This document shows, piece by piece, positions 57,739 to 64,000 of a DNA stretch of 64,000 nt. Position numbers and translations under genes: made by a program. Position 1 is the stretch's first letter. The number at the start of each line of letters is the position of its first letter. Under the pieces are notes generated by a model. That model did no database searches. It worked only from the letters and a program-made list of their open reading frames with translations, and was not told where the DNA came from. The DNA is from Rheinheimera sp. UJ63 (lineage in GTDB: Bacteria; Pseudomonadota; Gammaproteobacteria; Enterobacterales; Alteromonadaceae): the NCBI RefSeq assembly GCF_021568285.1, contig NZ_JAKGTQ010000001.1:372001-436000 (forward strand). Direction: 5' to 3'.

Positions 57739-57759
57739 GCCAGTATCCTCTTGGTCTGT

Positions 57760-58002
57760 TTATTGTTTTTGACGGTACTGATGCACTGCAGCGCTAATAG
57801 CAGCAATGATAGTAGGGGAAACACCGCCGGCAGCCGTTGTGCTGACGTGAGATGATTTTTCGGTTTGTTTAACAGGGAAATAACGCTGGATCGTTTTGCT
57901 CATGAGTTGCAGTAACACCACCAGCAAAAAGAGAAAAGTAAACACCGAGACCATGCCTATCAGCATCAATCCCGCTGCTTCAAACAGTAAATCAGCAACC
58001 AT
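57760..58002 (-). CDS. oadG: Oxaloacetate decarboxylase Na+ pump, gamma subunit
   Basis: An 80-residue subunit with one TM helix (GLMLIGMVSVFTFLFLLVVLLQLM) and a short cytosolic tail ending IIAAISAAVHQYRQK, as in OadG, which holds alpha and beta together. The start is ATG 58002 with GAGGAA seven bases upstream; a frame extending to 58056 lacks an RBS there. First gene of the operon. Confidence 0.93.
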   Translation of the reverse strand: MVADLLFEAAGLMLIGMVSVFTFLFLLVVLLQLMSKTIQRYFPVKQTEKSSHVSTTAAGGVSPTIIAAISAAVHQYRQKQ

Positions 58003-58033
58003 CGTTAAATTCCTCAACGTGTTTACACAGTGG

Positions 58034-58059
58034 CGCTTGCTTAAAAACCTTAGCAAGCG
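58034..58059 (-). promoter_or_regulatory. Leader hairpin upstream of oadG
   Basis: Perfect 8-bp arms CGCTTGCT and AGCAAGCG around a 10-base loop, about 32 bases before the oadG start on the minus strand. It could affect mRNA stability or translation. The rest of the 58060-58221 gap shows no clear feature. Confidence 0.4.
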
Positions 58060-58221
58060 TTAGACAATAGTTAAAAGAGTATGGTCTAAACTGTTGTGAT
58101 AATAAAATAAATTAGCGTGATACTTACTATAGGTCTTTTTAGCCGATTGCCAGCTTAGCGTCAAGAGTTAGGCCGTTTAAATTTCTAGACATCCAAACAG
58201 CTAAATATAATCCCACTTACG

Positions 58222-58779
58222 TTAATGCTGCTGCACGGCTAAGGTGATGTCCTGTAATAACTGCTGCCAGCCTATACTCAAGGCGTTTACCATGGCAGGA
58301 TAACCGGCATCGGCCAACGGTACCTGATACAAAAAGGCTTGTGTTTGCACCCGTTGTTCGTCACTAATACTGTAACGGCCACTAACCACAGCCTGACCAG
58401 CTGCATCGGCATAAAAACGGTCAATATCTAAGCGTAATAGCGCAACTTGTGCCGTCGGTTGTGGCAATAACGCCAGCTTTGGCACACTGGTCAATAAATA
58501 TTCGGTAAGCTGACGTTGCAGCTGCTGCTCTAAAGAATCTGTCCACAGATGCTGTCGCGCGATACTAAACTCGACCGTTGATTGTTGCACCACTAAACCA
58601 CTGCCATTTAAATAACTCGCCACTCTCACTGGCGCAATGGCTAATGCGGCTATCGCTGCTGGCTCGACTGGCTTGGCACTTGGTGCTGCAACCTGATAAT
58701 AACGTGTACCATTAACAGTGTTGCTGCAGGCACTTAAGGTGATCAGCAAGGCCAATATGACAAGTAAATGTAGTTTCAT
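58222..58779 (-). CDS. pqiC: Lipoprotein PqiC
   Basis: A 185-residue lipoprotein (lipobox ITLSAC, Cys near 18) of the PqiC/YmbA family, an outer-membrane partner of PqiB. The family segments are YYQVAAPSAKP, LAIAPVRVASYLNGSGLVVQ, HLWTDSLEQQLQRQL and the basic region before GRYSISDE. Its start overlaps pqiB by four bases (ATGA). Last gene of pqiABC. Confidence 0.9.
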   Translation of the reverse strand: MKLHLLVILALLITLSACSNTVNGTRYYQVAAPSAKPVEPAAIAALAIAPVRVASYLNGSGLVVQQSTVEFSIARQHLWTDSLEQQLQRQLTEYLLTSVPKLALLPQPTAQVALLRLDIDRFYADAAGQAVVSGRYSISDEQRVQTQAFLYQVPLADAGYPAMVNALSIGWQQLLQDITLAVQQH

Positions 58780-60449
58780 TGTTGAGCTTTCCTTGGCTGC
58801 GGATCGGCATTATCACTGGCATTGATCAGTAAGGCATTGCTTTGCTGATTCAGCATTTTCAACACCGGTTGTAACTCTCTTAGTACCTGATCCATCATTT
58901 GCAAATTCATTCCCGCTCGTTCATAAGCGGTTGACCCCGGGCTTACTCCGGCTAACGCTTGGCGTAAGTCGGTTAAGCTTTGCTGCAATTCACTCGGTAA
59001 CTGTTGTAACTCAGGTTGGCTAACAAACTGCTGTAAGGTCGCTAATAACTGCTCACTGCTGGCTAGCATTTGCTCTGTTGCTGCCAAGGTTTGTTGGCCC
59101 TGCGTTAAGAATTCTTCTAATTGTAGATTATTGATTTTATCCAGTGCCATCAGCACTTTTTGCTCAATGTTACTAAAACCGCTGCGCGCTGAGGGTAAGC
59201 TGGGATAGCCCGCCTGGCGACTTAACAACAATTGCTCGTTATATAACGCTTGTTGCCGACTATCGGCTAAGAGCTCGCTGTTGATATCCAAATCGACATA
59301 GAGTGCTCCCGTTAATAAATTACCGGTTTTTAATACGGCATGAAGGCCACGACTTACCGCCTGGCTAAGTTCATTGCCCAATTGCGCTAAGGTGAGGTTT
59401 TCATAAAGCCGGCCGGCTTCAATTCTTAACAGAACGGGCACCCCTTGATTCAACGAGACTTCAAACGGTTTTTTCATCGCGAAAAAGAACGGTACACTGG
59501 TAACGGTACCTACTCGCACCCCTCGAAACTCAACCGGCGCACCGGCCTTTAAGCCGCGTACCGATTCATCAAAAAAGACCAGATACTCTACAAACTGATA
59601 ATACATACCATCTTGGATGCTTTGCTTATCCGGAAACAACTGAAACTCGGTACCATTTTCGGCCGCGGCACCAACAGGCCAACCATCTAGCACATCAAAA
59701 CTGACACCGCCGCTCAGTAAGGTCGCGGCAGAGCCCACATCCACTGACAGACCTTCTGCCGATAAGTCGATAGACAAACCACTGCTTAGCCAAAACCGCA
59801 CATTTTCAGTAACCAACACGTCAAAAGGTTGTTTGATATATAACTGATAATGCGTGCTGCGCGTGCTTAGTTCAAATTCGCTGCTTTCCACGGTGCCCAC
59901 TTCATAGCCTCGGTATAACACCGGATCACCAATGGTTAAGCCGCCCGCATCAGAGGTTTGTAATTTTACACGCACGCCAGGTGCATCAGCTGAAGCAACG
60001 GGTGGGGTATTTAATAACGGATGGGTGAGCACCACCCGAGTCGCATCACCGGGTTGTAATTCAATATAAGAGCCCGACATCAGGGTATTTAAGCCGGTTA
60101 CACCACCTCGACCAATTTGGGGTTTCACCACCCAAAACTGTGACGCTTCGTTTAACAATGGCGTCACATTCGGCTTCATACGCGCTTTGATCATCACTTG
60201 ACTAAGATCTTCACTCAATTCAACCGAGACCACCTGCCCAACATCGACATTACGATTCTTAATTTGGGTTTTACCGGCAACAATACCTTCCGCGTTTTCT
60301 GCCACGAGCAACAACATCGCGCCTTGTTGCTGAAAATGGTTATATAACATCCACAAACCAATGAGGATAGCGACGATAGGTACTACCCAAATCGGCGACC
60401 ACTGCTTGATCGGACTTACATCGGCCTGCACTAACTCTGCCTCTGTCAC
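58776..60449 (-). CDS. pqiB: MCE-domain lipid transport protein PqiB
   Basis: A 557-residue protein with one N-terminal TM helix (WSPIWVVPIVAILIGLWMLY) and three tandem MCE domains (about 45-135, 160-250 and 285-390). The MCE repeats have G-x-x-V-x-x-x-G-V-x-V-G-x-V segments such as APVEFRGVRVGTV. A long C-terminal helical, Gln-rich region follows, as in PqiB, whose hexamers make a tube across the periplasm to the outer membrane. Length is close to E. coli PqiB (546). Overlaps pqiA by four bases. Confidence 0.95.
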   Translation of the reverse strand: MTEAELVQADVSPIKQWSPIWVVPIVAILIGLWMLYNHFQQQGAMLLLVAENAEGIVAGKTQIKNRNVDVGQVVSVELSEDLSQVMIKARMKPNVTPLLNEASQFWVVKPQIGRGGVTGLNTLMSGSYIELQPGDATRVVLTHPLLNTPPVASADAPGVRVKLQTSDAGGLTIGDPVLYRGYEVGTVESSEFELSTRSTHYQLYIKQPFDVLVTENVRFWLSSGLSIDLSAEGLSVDVGSAATLLSGGVSFDVLDGWPVGAAAENGTEFQLFPDKQSIQDGMYYQFVEYLVFFDESVRGLKAGAPVEFRGVRVGTVTSVPFFFAMKKPFEVSLNQGVPVLLRIEAGRLYENLTLAQLGNELSQAVSRGLHAVLKTGNLLTGALYVDLDINSELLADSRQQALYNEQLLLSRQAGYPSLPSARSGFSNIEQKVLMALDKINNLQLEEFLTQGQQTLAATEQMLASSEQLLATLQQFVSQPELQQLPSELQQSLTDLRQALAGVSPGSTAYERAGMNLQMMDQVLRELQPVLKMLNQQSNALLINASDNADPQPRKAQQ

Positions 60450-61735
60450 ACATCTCTCCTTGTCTCAGCTTGCTGATCCCACAGCAAACGCGGATCAAAA
60501 CTTATTGCCGCCAACATGGTAATCACCACCACTGCAGCAAATACTAACGCCCCCACTCCGGGATAGACGCTCATCAGCAAACCGAACCGCACCAAAGCTG
60601 CCAAAATGGCCACCACTAACACATCGACCATGGACCAGCGTCCTACCCAATCCACCAATAAATAAATTTGCGTGCTCATCTTACCTTGTCTGGCTGTGGG
60701 GTACTTTGTCAAATAGCATAACCAGAACATCACGATGATTTTCACTATGGGCACCACCACACTGGCTAACAATATCACAATCGCCACCGGATATTCGCCG
60801 TCTTGCCACATTAACAATAAACCACTAATGATGGTTGAGTCGGTAATACTGCCAAAAGAGACCGTACGCATTATGGGTAACAAATTTGCCGGTATATACA
60901 AAATACAAGCCGCCAGCAAAAGTGCGAGTGTACGCTGCAAGCTCGCAGGATTACGGGCATACACCCGGCTATGACAGCGCGGACAATGCGTGCGCTGCTC
61001 ACGCATAATCGCGGTGCAACACTGGCATAATTTTAGCTGTTGGCTTAAACCACTTTGCCCGACTTTCGCCGCTACCGCCGGTTGCGGGCTCGGCGCAATC
61101 TTCGACCAGAGTTGATGGCGGTCGATCACCTGAAAAGTACGTAAATGAAATAAACAAAATAAACAAAAAGCCCAAAAGCTTGGACCCAGTGAAATATCGG
61201 CATCGGCAACCAACTTAACAAAGCTGATTAACAACCCCATCAAAAAGATGTCCACCATACTCCACGGCTTCAACATAAACAGCACGCGGGCCACCCAAAT
61301 ACGTGCTGGCAAACGGTAAACCATACCCAACTTTAAATAAATCACTGCCACCATGCAAAATGCCGGAACCGCTTGAATAAATAACCAAACTAAGATTGCT
61401 AAGCTTTGGTGGTACTCATTAAACAATACCGAGGACGCATCAAAAAAATGCATTTCGCTATGGTTACCGGCTAAGCCCATACTGACGAAAGGAAATAAAT
61501 TCGCCATTAACAACATAAACAGCGCCGAAGCCGCATAAGAGACTGGGCGTAAGATGGGCTGTGGCTGTCGTGCATCCAGCCGAGAATGACAACGGCGACA
61601 GTGCGCTTCTTGTCCGGCTTGTAAACTGGGTAATTGTTGTAATAAATCACAATGCCGGCACAGCACCAATTCGTCGTTTGGCGCTGAAGCAGCAGAAAAA
61701 GATGGTGGAAGCGTTTGACCGTTAGCGATGGACAC
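60446..61735 (-). CDS. pqiA: Inner-membrane protein PqiA
   Basis: A 429-residue polytopic protein with two similar halves. Each half has a zinc-ribbon-like CxxC pair set (LCRHCDLL with HCRRCHSRL, and LCQCCTAI with HCPRCHSR) followed by about four TM helices. It is the inner-membrane partner of PqiB. The start appears to be GTG 61735, with GAGGG rather far upstream (about 12 bases). The operon responds to membrane stress in E. coli; no SoxS-type site was recognised here. Confidence 0.92.
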   Translation of the reverse strand: MSIANGQTLPPSFSAASAPNDELVLCRHCDLLQQLPSLQAGQEAHCRRCHSRLDARQPQPILRPVSYAASALFMLLMANLFPFVSMGLAGNHSEMHFFDASSVLFNEYHQSLAILVWLFIQAVPAFCMVAVIYLKLGMVYRLPARIWVARVLFMLKPWSMVDIFLMGLLISFVKLVADADISLGPSFWAFCLFCLFHLRTFQVIDRHQLWSKIAPSPQPAVAAKVGQSGLSQQLKLCQCCTAIMREQRTHCPRCHSRVYARNPASLQRTLALLLAACILYIPANLLPIMRTVSFGSITDSTIISGLLLMWQDGEYPVAIVILLASVVVPIVKIIVMFWLCYLTKYPTARQGKMSTQIYLLVDWVGRWSMVDVLVVAILAALVRFGLLMSVYPGVGALVFAAVVVITMLAAISFDPRLLWDQQAETRRDV

Positions 61736-61926
61736 GAATGAATTTGCCCTCGAGGAACTATGTTGTTGTTATAGCATATTTTCGAAAATCAAACGACTAA
61801 ATATCATGGCCACGGGTAGCGGCATTATTGCAAAACTATGGCGTTTCGCTTTACGCCTTTATCTCTTAATATAAATGACTCAAAGTAACCGCAAATTTCA
61901 TTTGCATCAGACTGTAATTATTAACA
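61736..61926. other. Intergenic region upstream of pqiA, nothing recognised
   Basis: About 190 AT-rich bases should hold the pqiABC promoter. I could not pick convincing -35/-10 boxes, and no gene is visible. Confidence 0.4.
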
Positions 61927-62129
61927 TTTTCGCTGTGGGCGAGATACTTTCGTTTGCGTCGCCAAAAGAAAGTATCCAAAGAAAATGCGACCCCACTTCC
62001 GCTCGAAAGCCCGGCTGCTCATGCGTTGCCCAAGGCGAAAACGTAACTCGCGCTATGCTTCGTCGCCGCACTCAAACACCCGTTTTCTTAAAACCTTGGC
62101 CAACGATGATCAGTCGGCTCGCTCTAAGG
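61927..62129 (+). repeat. Repeat element A, copy 1
   Basis: First of five copies of a 203-206 base element. Core landmarks are a hairpin of GATACTTTC..TTTG with CAAAAGAAAGTATC around CGTCGC, then GCGACCCCACTTCCGCTCG, GGCGAAAACGTAACTCGCG and GATCAGTCGGCTCGCT. This copy has a mismatch (TTTCGTTTG) in the hairpin. Reading frames through it are spurious. Confidence 0.9.
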
Positions 62130-62179
62130 AGAAGTTACTTAAGCTTCTGGGTAAGAGACAAGCGTCTTGTTAAGTGCCG

Positions 62180-62518
62180 CTATCTTGGGTAAAAGTGAGC
62201 TAATGGGCTTACCAGTAAAGCGGTTAACAGTATAAGGCCAAACAATAATGTGAAAGCTGAAACCTTTGATAATAACAACGCGATCCTGTCATCTGATTTT
62301 TTGTAAATAGTCGCTAAAGCAACTAATAAACAAATTGATACCACATAAGTAATCAGCGCCATTGAGCTTCCAATTGAAATCCCTTCCCCGTTGCTTCCAT
62401 AAAACTTATAAAGGCTCCAAAGTGCACTGGTTACACGCTCTGCTACTGCATATAACTGGTAAAAGCCGATCAGTAAGATCAGCAGAGCTAAAGAACGAAA
62501 GAGTAATTTCATGGCCAT
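62180..62518 (-). CDS. Small predicted membrane protein
   Basis: A 112-residue protein with three hydrophobic segments (about 5-26, 50-72 and 85-106), short polar loops and a hydrophilic C-terminus. I do not recognise a family. The reading frame looks like a real membrane protein, unlike the repeat-derived frames around it. The RBS is poor (ATG at 62518, with a second ATG two codons on). It stands alone, bracketed by repeat A copies 1 and 2 in the same orientation, so it may be a passenger or a survivor of local rearrangement. Confidence 0.55.
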   Translation of the reverse strand: MAMKLLFRSLALLILLIGFYQLYAVAERVTSALWSLYKFYGSNGEGISIGSSMALITYVVSICLLVALATIYKKSDDRIALLLSKVSAFTLLFGLILLTALLVSPLAHFYPR

Positions 62519-62569
62519 ATGTACATTATTTTGCAGGAGAAACCTGTAATAAGATGATAGTAGTTAACT

Positions 62570-62775
62570 TTTTCGCCGTTGGCGAGATACTTTCTTTTGC
62601 GTCGCCAAAAGAAAGTATCCAAAGAAAATGCGACCCCACTTCCGCTCGAAAGCCCAACTGCTCATGCGCTGTCCAAGGCGAAAACGTAACTCGCGCGGCG
62701 CTACCGTCGCCGCACTCAAACACCCGTTTTCTTAAAACCTTGGCCAACGATGATCAGTCGGCTCGCTGCAAGGGG
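62570..62775 (+). repeat. Repeat element A, copy 2
   Basis: 206 bases with the perfect 14-bp hairpin (GATACTTTCTTTTG/CAAAAGAAAGTATC). It carries the variant CGCGGCGCTACCGTCGCC near its centre. Confidence 0.9.
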
Positions 62776-62820
62776 AGAATGATTATCCCAAAGCAAAAAT
62801 CTAGGTTCGGAGTAAAGCGA

Positions 62821-62933
62821 GTTAATAGCGAAGTAAACTTTGGCTGGAGACGTCTTTTTCAGGGATGAAAAAGAGGAGCGTACAGGGAGGTATTTACCGC
62901 GTGCTCCAGCCGAAGCTTTACGCAGCGTTTAAC
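62821..62933 (+). repeat. Structured repeat B, copy 1
   Basis: 113 bases. Outer arms GTTAATAGC...CTTTGGCTGGAG and CTCCAGCCGAAG...GCGTTTAAC enclose the hairpin CTTTTTCA-GGGA-TGAAAAAG, then GAGGAGC and GTACAGGGAGGTA. Same plan as elements C and D. Confidence 0.88.
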
Positions 62934-62934
62934 G

Positions 62935-63140
62935 TTTTCGCCGTTGGCGAGATACTTTCTTTTGCGTCGCCAAAAGAAAGTATCCAAAGAAAATGCGACC
63001 CCACTTCCGCTCGAAAGCCCGGCTGCTCATGCGTTGCCCAAGGCGAAAACGTAACTCGCGCTATGCTTCGTCGCCGCACTCAAACACCCGTTTTCTTAAA
63101 ACCTTGGTCAACGATGATCAGTCGGCTCGCTGCAAGGGGG
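62935..63140 (+). repeat. Repeat element A, copy 3
   Basis: 206 bases, directly abutting B copy 1. The central variant is CGCGCTATGCTTCGTCGCC, as in copy 1. Confidence 0.9.
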
Positions 63141-63184
63141 GAATGATTATCCCAAAGAAAAGATCTAGGTTCGGAGTAGAGCGA

Positions 63185-63297
63185 GTTAATAGCGAAGTAA
63201 ACTTTGGCTGGAGACGTCTTTTTCAGGGATGAAAAAGAGGAGCGTACAGGGAGGTATTTATCGCGTGCTCCAGCCGAAGCTTTACGGAGCGTTTAAC
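63185..63297 (+). repeat. Structured repeat B, copy 2
   Basis: 113 bases, 364 bases after B copy 1 and almost identical to it. The flanking bases before it (AATCTAGGTTCGGAGTA-like) are also repeated. Confidence 0.88.
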
Positions 63298-63298
63298 G

Positions 63299-63504
63299 TT
63301 TTCGCCCTTGGCGAGATACTTTCTTTTGCGTCGCCAAAAGAAAGTATCCAAAGAAAATGCGACCCAACTTCCGCTCGAAAGCCCGGCTGCTCATGCGCTG
63401 TCCAAGGCGAAAACGTAACTCGCGCGGCGCTACCGTCGCCGCACTCAAACACCCGTTTTCTTAAAACCTTGGCCAACGATGAACAGTCGGCTCGCTCTAA
63501 GGGG
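63299..63504 (+). repeat. Repeat element A, copy 4
   Basis: 206 bases abutting B copy 2, with point differences such as GACCCAACTT and GATGAACAG. Confidence 0.9.
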
Positions 63505-63609
63505 AGCTCATATTCTAAGCAGTATTCCCTTAGTTGAGCAGTTTGTATCAATTGCAACAGTGAGATTATCAGCATCATTTTTGCTGTAGTGGCAAATCAT
63601 GTTGAACGA

Positions 63610-63722
63610 GTTGACAGCGAAGTAAACTTTGGCTGGAGACGTCTTTTTCAGGGATGAAAAAGAGGAGCGTACAGGGAGGTATTTACCGCGTGCTCCAGCC
63701 GAAGCTTTACGCAGCGTTTAAC
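63610..63722 (+). repeat. Structured repeat B, copy 3
   Basis: 113 bases beginning GTTGACAGC. Separated from A copy 4 by about 105 bases, more than in the previous unit, so an extra insertion of about 61 bases is present. No gene is seen in that spacer. Confidence 0.88.
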
Positions 63723-63723
63723 G

Positions 63724-63929
63724 TTTTCGCCGTTGGCGAGATACTTTCTTTTGCGTCGCCAAAAGAAAGTATCCAAAGAAAATGCGACCCCACTTCCGCT
63801 CGAAAGCCCGGCTGCTCATGCGTTGCCCAAGGCGAAAACGTAACTCGCGCGGCGCTACCGTCGCCGCACTCAAACACCCGTTTTCTTAAAACCTTGGTCA
63901 ACGATGATCAGTCGGCTCGCTCTAAGGGG
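63724..63929 (+). repeat. Repeat element A, copy 5
   Basis: 206 bases abutting B copy 3. The last 71 bases of the window after it hold only a small GAAGCTT/AAGCTTC hairpin. Confidence 0.9.
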
Positions 63930-64000
63930 GACTAAAATCTGGAGGAAGCTTTTTTTCACAAGCTTCGGGGGCAGATACCAAGATTCTATTCTACAAGAAA

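Noticed and set aside
62570-63929. CRISPR array
   Set aside because: Units are 113 and 206 bases, nearly abutting, with no short repeats and unique spacers and no cas genes.
62362-63935. Several open frames of 60-170 codons on both strands in the right-end array
   Set aside because: They are translations of repeat A and B copies: the same peptide recurs in each copy, they have no consistent RBS, and they cross hairpins.

Overview
The window is chromosomal DNA of a free-living gammaproteobacterium. Gene order and protein character point to the Alteromonadales side of the class (Rheinheimera/Arsukibacterium-like), but that placement is inference. Signs are the hemA-prfA-prmC / lolB-ispE-prs-rplY-pth-ychF block, a Met-Leu-Gln-Gln tRNA cluster as in enteric bacteria, a Na+-pumping oxaloacetate decarboxylase, an NAD-type isocitrate dehydrogenase, and gene families typical of marine gammaproteobacteria (DUF2789, DUF3192, DUF2310, VF530).

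Layout. 1-11.4 kb: small conserved proteins, syd/queF, a diguanylate cyclase, ppnN-xni, a DUF3192 protein, an HDOD-like protein, isocitrate dehydrogenase and a VF530 protein. 11.6-14.6 kb (minus strand): purine salvage operon deoB-deoD-gpt-guanine deaminase. 14.8-16.9 kb: prolyl oligopeptidase lipoprotein. 17.0-25.7 kb: nitrite assimilation locus. nirB-nirD-cobA runs rightward. An FNT nitrite channel and a PP2C-phosphatase/kinase fusion run leftward. nasR (NIT+ANTAR) follows. 25.6-26.3 kb: tRNA-Phe/Thr/Phe operon with a duplicated and partly deleted tail. 26.4-29.2 kb: hybrid histidine kinase. 29.2-40.8 kb: kdsA, sirB2, an HD-GYP response regulator, prmC, prfA and hemA, divergent from lolB, ispE, prs, rplY, pth and ychF. 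41.0-41.4 kb: four tRNA genes. 41.9-54.5 kb: ubiF, agmatine degradation (aguB-aguA), small enzymes, rhlE, an AEC transporter, an MscS channel, a YfeW-like serine hydrolase, tyrS and an M23 peptidase. 54.8-58.0 kb: oadGAB. 58.2-61.7 kb: pqiABC. 61.9-64.0 kb: an array of two intergenic repeat types around one small membrane-protein gene.

The best-integrated system is the nitrite locus. Both nirBD-cobA and the FNT operon have a sigma-54 type (-24/-12) promoter, NtrC-like dyads upstream, and a leader ending in an intrinsic terminator before the first gene. Their likely antiterminator, NasR, is encoded next door. I infer dual control: NtrC for nitrogen limitation, NasR for nitrate/nitrite. CobA supplies the siroheme precursor and FNT imports nitrite. 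No nitrate reductase gene lies in the window.

The most unusual signal is a family of about 113-155 bp structured intergenic elements (D at 11.4 kb, C at 41.7 kb, three B copies at 62.8-63.7 kb). Each has long outer arms around two small hairpins whose loops carry GGA, resembling paired CsrA/RsmA sites. One copy sits in the loop of an intrinsic terminator between 9-bp direct repeats. A second type, A (five 206-bp copies), alternates with B at the right end. A structured, terminator-bounded intergenic region at 3.8-4.0 kb is a candidate small RNA or small-protein gene.
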